DNA of 64,000 nucleotides from positions 146,394 to 210,393 of the forward strand of contig KI535286.1 in NCBI GenBank assembly GCA_000488855.1, written 5' to 3'. Within the stretch, counting starts at the first letter, position 1. Each line of letters begins with the position of its first letter. The DNA is from Eubacterium brachy ATCC 33089. Its GTDB lineage: Bacteria; Bacillota; Clostridia; Peptostreptococcales; Anaerovoracaceae. A program made the position numbers and the translations under genes. The notes under the pieces are model-generated. The model worked only from the letters and a program-made list of their open reading frames with translations, ran no database searches and was not told the DNA's origin. This document shows, one piece after another, positions 54,403 to 63,248 of this stretch.

Positions 54403-56134
54403 CTAAGCCACCTCCTTCCTGCAACTGGGTTTCATATATGAGACGATACATTTCGTTGGATTCAATCAGATCCTCATGGGTGGAAAATGCTTCAATTCGC
54501 CCATCATTCAAAAGGATGATCTTGTCCGAAGACATTATGCTGGAAATTCTCTGAGCGATGATCAGTTTAGTCACATTGGGAAGTTGAGTTTTCAGAGCTT
54601 CCCTAATTGCCAAATCCGTTGCGGTGTCTACGGCACTGGTCGAGTCATCTAAAATTAAGATTTTCGGATTTTTCAGCAAGGCACGAGCGATGCACAGCCT
54701 CTGACGCTGTCCACCGGAAAGATTCGCACCGCCCTGATCGACATGGGTGTCGTACTTGTCCGGAAATTTTTGCACAAACCCGTCGGCTTGGGTAATTTTA
54801 CATACCGCAATGCAATCTTCCAAGGAAGCATTTTCATTTCCCCATCTCAGATTATCCAAGATGCTTCCGGAAAAAAGCTGATTTTTTTGCAATACCACTG
54901 CAATCCCGTCTCGCAGGGTTTCCAAATCGTATTTTCGAACATCTACCCCGCCGACTTTTACACTGCCGCTGTTAACATCGTAAAGCAGTGGGATGAGATT
55001 TACCAAGCTGGATTTAGAACTGCCTGTTCCGCCTAATATCCCAATAGTCTCACCGGGATTTATGCTGATGTTCACGTCGGTTAAAACATTTTTCAGGCAC
55101 TCCTTGTGGGAGTATGAGAAAGAAACGCCTTCAAAGGATATGGAGGCGGAAGGAATTTCCATAACAGGATTTTCCGGATTTGATAGGGTGCTTTTCCAAG
55201 TTATAACTTCCTGTACCCGTCTGGCACTGGCGATGCTTATGCTGACCAGCACAAATACGATAGAGATTAAAAGCAGAGCCATCAAAATGCTGGTTGCATA
55301 TGAGAACAAGCTGGTCAGTTCTCCCGTAGTCATATTCCCGGAGGTGATCATCTTGGCACTTATCCAGGATATGGCGATTATAGAACCTTGTATCGCCAGC
55401 ATCATAGCAGGATACACGATGGAAACCATACTCTCCGCCTTGACGAAAAGTTTGTATATATACATGATGGCTCTATCGAATTTATTTTCTTCAAAACCCT
55501 CTCTAACAAAAGATTTGACCACTCTTATACCGACAATATTTTCTTGTACCGTGTTGTTGAGAAGATCGTAGCGCTTGAATACATCCGTAAAGAGAGGCAT
55601 CGCTTTTTTTATGATAACACCCAAAACTAGACCTAACAGAACTGCGGCGACACAGAATACGACGGCGACATGGGGATTGATGAATATGGACATGGTAAGT
55701 GCGACTATGAGATTCAAAGGAGCTCTGATAAAAAGTCGGATTATAACCTGAAAAGAGGTTTGCACGTTGCTCACATCAGTAGTCAATCTGGTTATGAGAC
55801 TTGGAGTCGTAAAGTGATCTATATCGGAAAAAGAAAAGGTCTGGATGTTTTCATACATGGTATTTTTAATGTTGGCGGAAAATCCTGAAGAAGCCGTAGC
55901 TGCAAACTTGCCCGACAGGATACCGGAAATCAGACTGAATACTGCCAGTACCACCATGGCAGCTCCATAGATATATATGTTCTTCATATTGTATGAGAGA
56001 ATCCCTTCATCTATTATCGTGGCAATTAGAAGAGGGATTGAAAGCTCGATAATAACTTCAAGAGCAGTGAATAAAATCGATAATGCTGTGTGTTTTTTGT
56101 ATTGCTTAATCTGTTTCAATAATATTTTAATCAT
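54395..56134 (-). CDS. Heterodimeric ABC multidrug exporter, degenerate half
   Basis: The 579-residue partner carries substitutions typical of the degenerate ATP site. Walker A reads GGTGSSKSS, with Ser373 where Gly is standard before Lys374. Walker B is followed by Asp (LILDDSTS) instead of Glu, and the His switch is Gln (IAQRIS). The signature LSGGQRQR is intact and serves the other site. This matches heterodimeric exporters in which only one site hydrolyses ATP. GGAG lies seven bases before the ATG. Confidence 0.92.
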   Translation of the reverse strand: MIKILLKQIKQYKKHTALSILFTALEVIIELSIPLLIATIIDEGILSYNMKNIYIYGAAMVVLAVFSLISGILSGKFAATASSGFSANIKNTMYENIQTFSFSDIDHFTTPSLITRLTTDVSNVQTSFQVIIRLFIRAPLNLIVALTMSIFINPHVAVVFCVAAVLLGLVLGVIIKKAMPLFTDVFKRYDLLNNTVQENIVGIRVVKSFVREGFEENKFDRAIMYIYKLFVKAESMVSIVYPAMMLAIQGSIIAISWISAKMITSGNMTTGELTSLFSYATSILMALLLISIVFVLVSISIASARRVQEVITWKSTLSNPENPVMEIPSASISFEGVSFSYSHKECLKNVLTDVNISINPGETIGILGGTGSSKSSLVNLIPLLYDVNSGSVKVGGVDVRKYDLETLRDGIAVVLQKNQLFSGSILDNLRWGNENASLEDCIAVCKITQADGFVQKFPDKYDTHVDQGGANLSGGQRQRLCIARALLKNPKILILDDSTSAVDTATDLAIREALKTQLPNVTKLIIAQRISSIMSSDKIILLNDGRIEAFSTHEDLIESNEMYRLIYETQLQEGGGLDG

Positions 56135-56223
56135 AAACTTTGCTCCAATTTCACAAGTGAGTGTGAATCAATATCCGGAAATTTGCTGAAATACCGGAGG
56201 ATATGCCCATCGGTGTAAAATGT

Positions 56224-56640
56224 TTACCATTCTGTCGAGTCGCAGATGCGTTTGAGAATTCGTATCAGTTCTTTGACATCGTTTTCCCCCAAGATATTAA
56301 AGAGTTGGCGATAATTATTCTTGACGTTTTCCTGTATTTTCACAAAGGTTTCAGAGCCGAGAGCTGTTATGGCAACATTCACTTTGCGCCTGTCATCTTG
56401 GCTGTGGCACCTGGTGATAAAGCCTTTTTTCTCGAGAGTGTTCAAGGAAGCGGTTACCCTTGCCGTCGAAATCTTCATAAAATCGCTTAAGGCGGAAGGT
56501 GTGACAGTGCTCTGTTTATCGTGTAAATAACCCAAAATCGCCAGCTCTCCGCGATGTAAATTTACGGCATCTTTCAGAGCTGTGCTGTGTAAGCGATGTG
56601 TGAGAAATAGCATCTCATCTATAGCTTTATCATAATTCAT
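56224..56640 (-). CDS. MarR-family regulator
   Basis: The 138-residue winged-helix protein has ELAILGYLHDKQSTVTPSAL, a recognition region STARVTASLNTLEKKGFI and wing DDRRKVNVAIT, all typical of MarR. It is first in an operon with two ABC exporter genes and probably represses them until a drug binds. ATG 56640 is chosen because GGGAG precedes it. Confidence 0.92.
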   Translation of the reverse strand: MNYDKAIDEMLFLTHRLHSTALKDAVNLHRGELAILGYLHDKQSTVTPSALSDFMKISTARVTASLNTLEKKGFITRCHSQDDRRKVNVAITALGSETFVKIQENVKNNYRQLFNILGENDVKELIRILKRICDSTEW

Positions 56641-56672
56641 ATTGCGATCTCCCAAGCAAAATATTTAATAGT

Positions 56673-56722
56673 GTTAATTAATAATATAGTTAAATAATAA
56701 CATCGGAAGATGAATATGTCAA
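56673..56722 (-). promoter_or_regulatory. Promoter of the MarR-ABC operon
   Basis: On the minus strand TTGACA (56717-56722) and TATTAT (56694-56699) are exactly 17 bases apart. TTAA-rich partial inverted repeats at 56673-56701 (GTTAATTAA and TTAAATAATAAC) overlap the -10 and start, and are the likely MarR site. Confidence 0.75.
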
Positions 56723-56879
56723 TAAAGCAGATAACACATGGTAAGAAGCAAGATTTATGGCTATAAAATATGATAAGAATATGTTATAGTGCTATGAATA
56801 TTGAGTGAAATAAATTGGAATTTGGAATATAGTATCGGAAAATTTTACGGTTTGCGGTTAATGAAGGTAAGGGTGTCAT

Positions 56880-57218
56880 ATGATTACCGGCGTCGATTAT
56901 ATTTTATGTACATGGAAAAACAAAGATGCGTTCAGTAAAGAGATAGAACAATCTTTCATATGGTGCAATCCTCATCTTGTTATTGAATATGAAGATGAAA
57001 CAACAGATATTTATTTGGGCGAAAATAAAGAAATGTTCGATCTTATGGAAGAAAAAGGATTTTATACGAATAAAGATTCAGGTGAAGATCCTTTTGTGAT
57101 TATATTTAATGATAGTTACATGAAGGAGTGCAATAGAATAACTTTAGTTCTTCCAAAAGATATAGATACATCAAAATTCGCAAGAGAAGTATTTGACTGG
57201 CTTAAATCAATCATATAA
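56880..57218 (+). CDS. Small acidic protein of unknown function
   Basis: I do not recognise this 112-residue soluble protein. It is rich in Asp, Glu and aromatic residues, with LVIEYEDETTDIYLG near the middle and a Lys-containing helix at the end. The size and acidity resemble immunity proteins, but no toxin gene is nearby. It has an AAGG-type site and its own terminator and stands alone between minus-strand genes. Confidence 0.65.
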   Translation: MITGVDYILCTWKNKDAFSKEIEQSFIWCNPHLVIEYEDETTDIYLGENKEMFDLMEEKGFYTNKDSGEDPFVIIFNDSYMKECNRITLVLPKDIDTSKFAREVFDWLKSII

Positions 57219-57229
57219 CAATTTGAGAA

Positions 57230-57261
57230 ACGGTAAATCACAAGGAGGTTTGCTGTTTTTT
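57230..57261 (+). terminator. Intrinsic terminator
   Basis: ACGGTAAATC pairs with GGTTTGCTGT (some G-T pairs) around a 7-base loop and is followed by seven T residues. Confidence 0.65.
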
Positions 57262-57375
57262 TATTGCTCAATTTTCAAAATAAAAGTCTCAATAAATAAA
57301 AAAGAGGCTCAACAAAATTCATAAATTCCTTCCACTCTAAAGTTATAAGTCGAATTAAATCGTTCATAAAGAGAT

Positions 57376-57720
57376 TTAATCCTCGTTCACGGTATTGGAT
57401 TTATTGAGTTCGGCGATGTAGTCCAGTCCAAAAATTTCTATTTCATTTAGAACTCTCCGGAATTTGGCGCCTAATTCGCTCAGAGAATATTCGACATGGG
57501 GAGGAACTTCAGCAAAAACTCTTCTTGTGACTAATTTATCTTGTTCCAGTTGGCGAAGTTGTCTCGTTAAAACAGTTCGAGTGACGTTGGGAATAGCGTT
57601 TTCAAGCTCGCTAAATCTCTTTGTACCTGTGCTGAGGTGATATAAAATGACTATTGCCCATTTACCTTGCAGAACTTTTTGTGTAGTAACATAAGGACAT
57701 TGATCGTAAATAGTTGACAT
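57376..57720 (-). CDS. HxlR-family winged-helix regulator
   Basis: The 114-residue protein shows Cys8 in QCPYVTT, GKWAIVILYHL, RFSELENAIPNVTRTVLTRQLRQLEQDKLV and VEYSLSELG, all of the HxlR family. The N-terminal Cys is the redox or electrophile sensor in several members (HypR, YodB). AAGGAG precedes its start. It is divergent from a SnoaL-like gene, with a palindrome between them. Confidence 0.93.
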   Translation of the reverse strand: MSTIYDQCPYVTTQKVLQGKWAIVILYHLSTGTKRFSELENAIPNVTRTVLTRQLRQLEQDKLVTRRVFAEVPPHVEYSLSELGAKFRRVLNEIEIFGLDYIAELNKSNTVNED

Positions 57721-57744
57721 AAAAACTCCTTAAATAAAACTTAA

Positions 57745-57762
57745 AGTATCTTATTAGATACT
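57745..57762. promoter_or_regulatory. Probable HxlR operator
   Basis: AGTATC and GATACT form a perfect inverted repeat around a 6-base AT core. It lies 25 bases before the HxlR start and upstream of a plus-strand TATAAT (57807-57812), so it suits control of both genes. Confidence 0.65.
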
Positions 57763-57857
57763 ATGTATTGTAAATGTTCGTACTATCAAAATCAAGACTT
57801 TAAAAGTATAATAATAGCAAAATAAAATCATACCTGAAAAGTTGAAAGGAAATTGCA

Positions 57858-58246
57858 ATGAAAAAAGAAGTTATGAAAGTATTTGAAACTTACACAGAAG
57901 GATTATCAAAAGGAAACCTGGAAGTTGTCTTTGCAACTATGTCTGATGATATTGTATGGCATATGGGAGGAGAAAGCTCTCTTTCAGGAACTGTCAGAGG
58001 CAAAGAGGCATTGGGAGAGCGTCTGGGAGAATTTAACGAGAGAAGCGATGGTACGTTTAGAGTGATTACGAATTGGCGGCAAGCAACGATTGTTTTGTTG
58101 CTGCCAGCGTCGTTTCTTTAGCTGAAAGAGATGGAGAAAAACTACATGATCCGGGCATTGATCTGTTCAGAATAGAAGACGGTAAAATACAGGAAGTCTG
58201 GACTTTTGCGGAACAACAAGAGAAAGAAGATAAATTTTGGGGATAA
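57858..58246 (+). pseudogene. SnoaL-like (NTF2-fold) protein, frameshifted
   Basis: The first frame encodes an NTF2-like N-terminus (YTEGLSKGNLEVVFATMSDDIVWHM, RGKEALGERLGEF) and ends abnormally at 58121. A second frame reads on as NDCFVAASVVSLAERDGEKL and LFRIEDGKIQEVWTF to a stop at 58244-58246. The break lies near 58070-58085. The family often accompanies HxlR regulators in electrophile or aldehyde responses. It is either a pseudogene or a sequencing error; the reading frame on both sides is otherwise clean. Confidence 0.8.
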
Positions 58247-58291
58247 AATGAATTTATAGGTGGCAGGAAAAGCGACATTTATATTTCTAGA

Positions 58292-58355
58292 GAATACCCC
58301 CTTCAATAACCTGTAACAGTAATAGTTTATTGAGGAGGGGTATTTCTTAAAAAAT
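58292..58355 (+). terminator. Long hairpin terminator
   Basis: AATACCCCC-TTCAATAA pairs with TTATTGA-GGAGGGGTATT around a loop of about 16 bases and is followed by TTTCTT. It ends the SnoaL-like transcript. Confidence 0.85.
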
Positions 58356-58367
58356 TACGGCAATCAA

Positions 58368-58389
58368 AAAGGCTCTTCCAAAGAGCCTA
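58368..58389 (-). terminator. Terminator of the SEDS-PBP operon
   Basis: On the minus strand AGGCTCTT and AAGAGCCT pair around a short loop and are followed by five T residues. It lies about 80 bases after the PBP stop codon. Confidence 0.9.
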
Positions 58390-58467
58390 AAGATGGCGAC
58401 ATTTGCTTTGCCATGGTCTTTGGAAAGAACCTGAAATATTCGAAATATTGAATTTTGGCATCTCGAC

Positions 58468-59841
58468 TTATTTGTTAAGTTTAACAGCTTTTTGAAGCAC
58501 TTGATTAGCAACTTTCGTAGCTGCGGTATTTCCATATCCGCCATTTTCAACCAGCACTATAAAAGCATACGGATGATCGGGATCGGAAATGAAACCTGTA
58601 AACCAGGAGTGTGGAGTAGCTCCTTTCTTGTGTTCTGCAGTACCGGACTTTCCGTAGACATCCAAGTTTGGAAAAGAACTGTTTTTATATGTTCTGTTGA
58701 CGTTGTTTTTCATCAGAGCCTTCAATTTGTTAGCCGTATCTGAGGACATTATATTCACCTCCTTAGGATTTGGTGAATAAGATAGAGGATTGCCCTTTAG
58801 GCTTGACACGTCTGATAGCAAATAAGGCGTCTTGGTCTGTCCACCATTGGCGATGGAACCGACAAAAACCATCATGGCTAGAGGATTTACGAGGTCTTTA
58901 CTCTGACCGATACCGGTCCATGCTAAATTCAGTTGATTGCTATCGAATTCAAAGGAGCTGGGTTTTGTCTTTATACCGTCAACATCGTAGCTGTTCATCA
59001 GCCCGGATTTCTTTACGTATTCTTCCAAAGTGGATTTTCCCAGCTTGTTGGATATATCCCCAAATGCACAGTTACACGAATTTGCCAAGGCACCGGCAAA
59101 GTTTTGTCTACCGTGAGCAGCCAGGTCGGTAATTTTATCGTTTTTATACCTTCCATATTGATGTGAACCGGTACAGGTATAGGAATAGCTGTTTATATTA
59201 GGTAACTTTTCAATAGCCGCCATGGAAGTTACCAATTTCATTATAGAGCCGGGAACGACTTTAGATGAAGTCAATCTGTTGATAAATGTCCCCGAAGAAT
59301 CCTTGTCTTTGAGTTTCGGCGGATTTGCAGGGTCGTAATTAGGAGAGCTGACCATGCAAATTATCTCCCCTGTTTTGTAATTGTAAACGCCGACAGTTCC
59401 GGTACGATTGCCCAATGCGGCTCTGGCTGCAGCGGAAACCTCTCCGTCTACAGTCAAGGTGAGAGTGCGCCCTTCACCGGAAGAGGCAAAAGTCCCCGTG
59501 ATTAGATTATAACCGACAAGCCTATCTCTGAAAATGCGGTTTGCACCTGTTACAACATTTCCCTGTGAATCACCGATGGTGTGAACCAAGGAATTTCTGA
59601 TGCCCACATTATCTATGTATTTTGTTTCTCCGTTTTTTGTATTGGAAACTATGACTCGACCCGATCTGTCCTTGATGGTCCCGGTGGACAATTTGCCGTT
59701 TTGATATATGTGCTTGTTTGATGGAAAAGAAATCCATTGTTTTCCGTCTTTGACGAATTTGAAAATATAAAATCCCGTTCCTAAAATCAAGATGGCAGCG
59801 AAGAATAAACAGATTATGGCTCTACTCTGCAATTTTTTCAT
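58468..59841 (-). CDS. Penicillin-binding protein (transpeptidase, PbpA type)
   Basis: The 457-residue protein has one N-terminal membrane anchor and a transpeptidase domain with SxxK (Ser199-Lys202, in GSIMKL), SxN (Ser255-Cys-Asn257) and KSGTA (398-402). It is shorter than typical class B PBPs because the dimerisation region is reduced, as in PbpA of actinobacteria. It would cross-link glycan strands made by the SEDS protein encoded just upstream; the genes overlap by 20 bases. AAAGGAG precedes the start. Confidence 0.93.
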   Translation of the reverse strand: MKKLQSRAIICLFFAAILILGTGFYIFKFVKDGKQWISFPSNKHIYQNGKLSTGTIKDRSGRVIVSNTKNGETKYIDNVGIRNSLVHTIGDSQGNVVTGANRIFRDRLVGYNLITGTFASSGEGRTLTLTVDGEVSAAARAALGNRTGTVGVYNYKTGEIICMVSSPNYDPANPPKLKDKDSSGTFINRLTSSKVVPGSIMKLVTSMAAIEKLPNINSYSYTCTGSHQYGRYKNDKITDLAAHGRQNFAGALANSCNCAFGDISNKLGKSTLEEYVKKSGLMNSYDVDGIKTKPSSFEFDSNQLNLAWTGIGQSKDLVNPLAMMVFVGSIANGGQTKTPYLLSDVSSLKGNPLSYSPNPKEVNIMSSDTANKLKALMKNNVNRTYKNSSFPNLDVYGKSGTAEHKKGATPHSWFTGFISDPDHPYAFIVLVENGGYGNTAATKVANQVLQKAVKLNK

Positions 59842-61591
59842 ATTCTTCTCCTTTCACTTTGTATCGCTTAACTGCAATACTTGCGTTTTCCCTGGTATCA
59901 GCAGCCTTCAAGAATGCCAGAAGTCCCCAGGAAGCGATCATGGAAGTTCCGCCGTTGGACACGAATGGGAAGGTAATTCCGGTCAGCGGCAATATGTCGA
60001 CAGCACCGAATACGTTCAAAATCGTTTGGAAGATGAACATGGTAGTAGAGGCGCATGCACATATGGTGTAAAACGTCGATCTCCCTGCTTTTATGGATCG
60101 TACAGCGAAAATTCCCAAAGTCACAATGGATAAAATGGCGAGAACGCCTATTATTAAACCCCATTCTTCACACAGTATGCCGAAGACCAAGTCCGTATCG
60201 GCAGCGGCTACTTTTTTCAGCCAGCCTTCACCAGGTCCCAGTCCGACCAGGCCACCGCTGGCTCCTGCGGACATGGTACGAACCTGCTGAAAGCCACCTG
60301 CATTGGGATAATCCCAAGCGTGAAGCCAAGTGCTGAATCTGCCCAAAATATAGGGTTTGAATCTTAGTATCATTAATCCGCCTGCACCGGCAGCAGCTAT
60401 AACCAATATCAGCTTTGAAAAATCACCGCTTCGCAGAAATGAAATTACCAAAAATGCTATGAAGAATATGGAAGCTGTACCGAAATCTCCCATGAAAGCC
60501 AGTCCGCCCAAACAGAATACCGAAAACGCCAAGAACAGCGTCAGATTCTTTTTTTCGAAAAGTTCGTCTAAAGTTGCAGCTCCCACCAGAATGTAAGCTA
60601 TTTTAATGAGTTCTGAAGGTTGTACGGAGAAGCCCCCGAGCTTTACCCAGTTTACGGCACCATATTTGTTAGTGCCCAGTAAAATATTGAACAGTAACAA
60701 TAGAACGCTACAAATTACGAGAATTTTTCGAGTTTTCATAGCTCGATCCAAATCTCGCATGTACCAACACAGGAATAGAAAAAGTCCCATTCCAAGTATG
60801 ATTGTAAAAAGCTGTTTCATCATCTCATTGGGAACCGACGTTGCAACTACAGCAAGCCCGAGAGTGGACAGGAAAAAAGCGATGCTTTCAATTTCAAACG
60901 AAGTGGCTCCAAGTACCCTGGTGCCGATGGAATAGCCCCACATCAACCCGTTGAATAAAATGATTGCGATAGGTACTGTTACAGGCAGATCCGCTCCTTT
61001 GGATATTATCAGCTGAATGATCAGCAGCGCTTGAAAAATAGTCAGAGCGATAATGGATTTCCACGGTGTAAATTTGCCGGTAATTCTGGAACGTGCCTGG
61101 TGATTGAATTTGTCCTCTTGCAAACTGGTCGATGCGATGGTGCAGTCGACGCCGCCGAGGGAAATAGTATCACCGATGTCTACTCTGGTCGGTTCGGTGA
61201 CTAAAACTCCGTTGATAAATGAGCCCCCGGTAGAACTTAAGTCATTGTAATACCAAGAATCATCGGCTTTTTTCACAAGTGTTCCGTGATTTCGTGAAAC
61301 GGACATAACATCGATGTTAATATCCGCACTTTTGGATCTGCCGATGACGTTTTCCCAGTGAGTTAAGGGCTTTCCGATGCCACCGGGCAAGACGAAATAC
61401 GCCCATATCTCCACTGGAGTTTTTGTGGAGAGCAGGGATCGTATGGCTCGAAGCAATATGAAAATCGCCAACGCCACAAAGATCCAGCGGGAAATAGAAG
61501 TGATCCAGCGGCTCACTTCAGGCATGTTTTCAAAGAATTTGGATAAACTCTCCATGAGAGGTTTACCGCTATCTATCAGTGAATTAAACAT
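59822..61591 (-). CDS. FHA-SEDS fusion: FtsW/RodA-type glycosyltransferase with FHA domain
   Basis: The 589-residue protein starts with a short segment and one membrane helix (about 33-53). A forkhead-associated domain follows (about 75-155: GRS at 84-86, SVSRNH at 97-102, SSTGGSFING). The C-terminal part is a SEDS protein with about ten helices and the motifs NWVKLGGFSVQPSELIK and GITFPFVSNGGTS. SEDS proteins polymerise glycan strands together with a class B PBP, here the next gene. The FHA domain suggests control by a Ser/Thr kinase. The ATG at 61591 follows AAAGGA; the open frame upstream is antisense to the next gene. Confidence 0.9.
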   Translation of the reverse strand: MFNSLIDSGKPLMESLSKFFENMPEVSRWITSISRWIFVALAIFILLRAIRSLLSTKTPVEIWAYFVLPGGIGKPLTHWENVIGRSKSADINIDVMSVSRNHGTLVKKADDSWYYNDLSSTGGSFINGVLVTEPTRVDIGDTISLGGVDCTIASTSLQEDKFNHQARSRITGKFTPWKSIIALTIFQALLIIQLIISKGADLPVTVPIAIILFNGLMWGYSIGTRVLGATSFEIESIAFFLSTLGLAVVATSVPNEMMKQLFTIILGMGLFLFLCWYMRDLDRAMKTRKILVICSVLLLLFNILLGTNKYGAVNWVKLGGFSVQPSELIKIAYILVGAATLDELFEKKNLTLFLAFSVFCLGGLAFMGDFGTASIFFIAFLVISFLRSGDFSKLILVIAAAGAGGLMILRFKPYILGRFSTWLHAWDYPNAGGFQQVRTMSAGASGGLVGLGPGEGWLKKVAAADTDLVFGILCEEWGLIIGVLAILSIVTLGIFAVRSIKAGRSTFYTICACASTTMFIFQTILNVFGAVDILPLTGITFPFVSNGGTSMIASWGLLAFLKAADTRENASIAVKRYKVKGEEYEKIAE

Positions 61592-61745
61592 AATTGAATC
61601 CTTTACTTGAAAATTACTCGTTTTGCGAAAAGAATAACGGAATAAATCCCATTTTTCCATGGGAACATTATAACATAAACATTGCGATGGTAGCAAAAAA
61701 GACATATAATTGAGAAGGAGATAACACATAGAGAGAAGTGAAAGC

Positions 61746-63020
61746 ATGCAAACATATGAAAATATAATAATCGGTGGAGGAGCTGCGGGTCTTTTCTGCG
61801 GAGCAAACCTGAAGAATACTCGGCATCGAGGAAGAACCCTTCTGGTAGAAAAAACATCGAAATTTGGAAACAAACTGATGTTGTCGGGAGCAGGACAATG
61901 CAATTTCACCCATGGAGGAAATATAAAGAATTTTTTGGATAAGTATGGAGAAAACGGCAGGAATATAAGAAAAATTCTTTACAACTTCAATAATTTAAAG
62001 ACTGTGGAATTCTTTCGAGCAAATGGTATAAGAACTCTACAAAGAGATGACGGAAAAGTGTTTCCAAAGACCATGAAAAGTCAGGATATAAGGGATTTTT
62101 TAGTGGAGAAAATTAGAGAAAACCGTATTGAGATGTCGGTGGGAGTCAACGTGATTTCCATTGAAAAGGTGGATGGAAAGTTCGCAGTGAGAGATGATAA
62201 AGGACGGGAATACACGTCTAAAAATTTGGTCATAGCAACAGGAGGAGCTTCATATAGAAAAACGGGATCTGATGGAGGCATGTTGGAAATTTTGAAGAGA
62301 GCTTTTCCGGAACTGGAAGTTGTACCGATCAAAGAGAGCCTGGTGCCGATATATGTAGAAAACTATAAATTCTCAGGAATTTCAGGAATTGCCATCAGAG
62401 ATGTGAAAATTGAACAGATAGAAAAGAGGGGAAAAGACAATAGAACCGACTGTAAAAAACCGACGAGCATAGGCGATCTTTTGTTCACTCATAAAAATCT
62501 GTCAGGTCCGGCGATTTTAAATATTTCACGTTATGTTGATCGAGGAGACAAGCTAAAAATTGATTTTTTAAACGGCTGTTCGGATATCATAAGCGGTGGA
62601 AAAATCAGAACGGAAGGTGTAAAAAAATCAGCTCTAAATTATTTTGTGGAGATGACAAACCTGCCGAGGGGGTTTTTGCAAATTGCAATAGCACAATTCA
62701 TAGGTGATGAAATGAACGGTTCAGTTGAAAAATTGGGAAAGAGAAAAATTAAAAAAATATTTGAAAATTTGCGAAATTACATCGTGTCAGTCAGTGGAAA
62801 CGGGGGATTTGATGTTGCCATGGCGACTTGTGGAGGTGTCGCTTTAGATGATATAAACAAAGACACCATGGAGCACAGGAAAGTGTCGGGAATGTATTTT
62901 GCAGGAGAAGTCCTGGATGTAGACGGGGATACGGGCGGATATAATATTCAGTTCGCATTTTCCAGCGGGGCGGCAGTTGCAAAGAGTTTGCTCAGAGCCC
63001 ACGACGGAGGTAAAAGATAA
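61746..63020 (+). CDS. BaiN/HI0933-type FAD-dependent oxidoreductase
   Basis: The 424-residue flavoprotein has the N-terminal FAD fold (IIIGGGAAGLFCG), LMLSGAGQCNFTH, the VIATGGASY strand and the C-terminal GEVLDVDGDTGGYNIQFAFSSG. This is the BaiN/YtfP-like family. One member reduces bile acid intermediates, while most have no known substrate, so I do not use a gene symbol. It is divergent from the FHA-SEDS gene with about 150 bases between them. Confidence 0.9.
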   Translation: MQTYENIIIGGGAAGLFCGANLKNTRHRGRTLLVEKTSKFGNKLMLSGAGQCNFTHGGNIKNFLDKYGENGRNIRKILYNFNNLKTVEFFRANGIRTLQRDDGKVFPKTMKSQDIRDFLVEKIRENRIEMSVGVNVISIEKVDGKFAVRDDKGREYTSKNLVIATGGASYRKTGSDGGMLEILKRAFPELEVVPIKESLVPIYVENYKFSGISGIAIRDVKIEQIEKRGKDNRTDCKKPTSIGDLLFTHKNLSGPAILNISRYVDRGDKLKIDFLNGCSDIISGGKIRTEGVKKSALNYFVEMTNLPRGFLQIAIAQFIGDEMNGSVEKLGKRKIKKIFENLRNYIVSVSGNGGFDVAMATCGGVALDDINKDTMEHRKVSGMYFAGEVLDVDGDTGGYNIQFAFSSGAAVAKSLLRAHDGGKR

Positions 63021-63248
63021 AGCACTTTGAAAGGTGCATACACAGAGCGATGAGGTAGAAATATCCATAAATTTGTGATAAAATTTCATAAGACATAGTA
63101 ACAGTTTAATATTGAAAAGTAAATTTTAGGAGCTTGTAACTGGAAATACTAAAAAATATTATGGAAACTTAAAAGGTATTTAACAGAAGAGTCGCAAACG
63201 CCTTAGAGTTACAATAAATTAACAATTAATCGTATAGGAGAGGTTGAA

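Noticed and set aside
61592-61909. N-terminal extension of the FHA-SEDS gene
   Set aside because: It is antisense to the start of the divergent flavoprotein gene, lacks a ribosome site, and would place odd Cys/Pro-rich sequence before the first helix.
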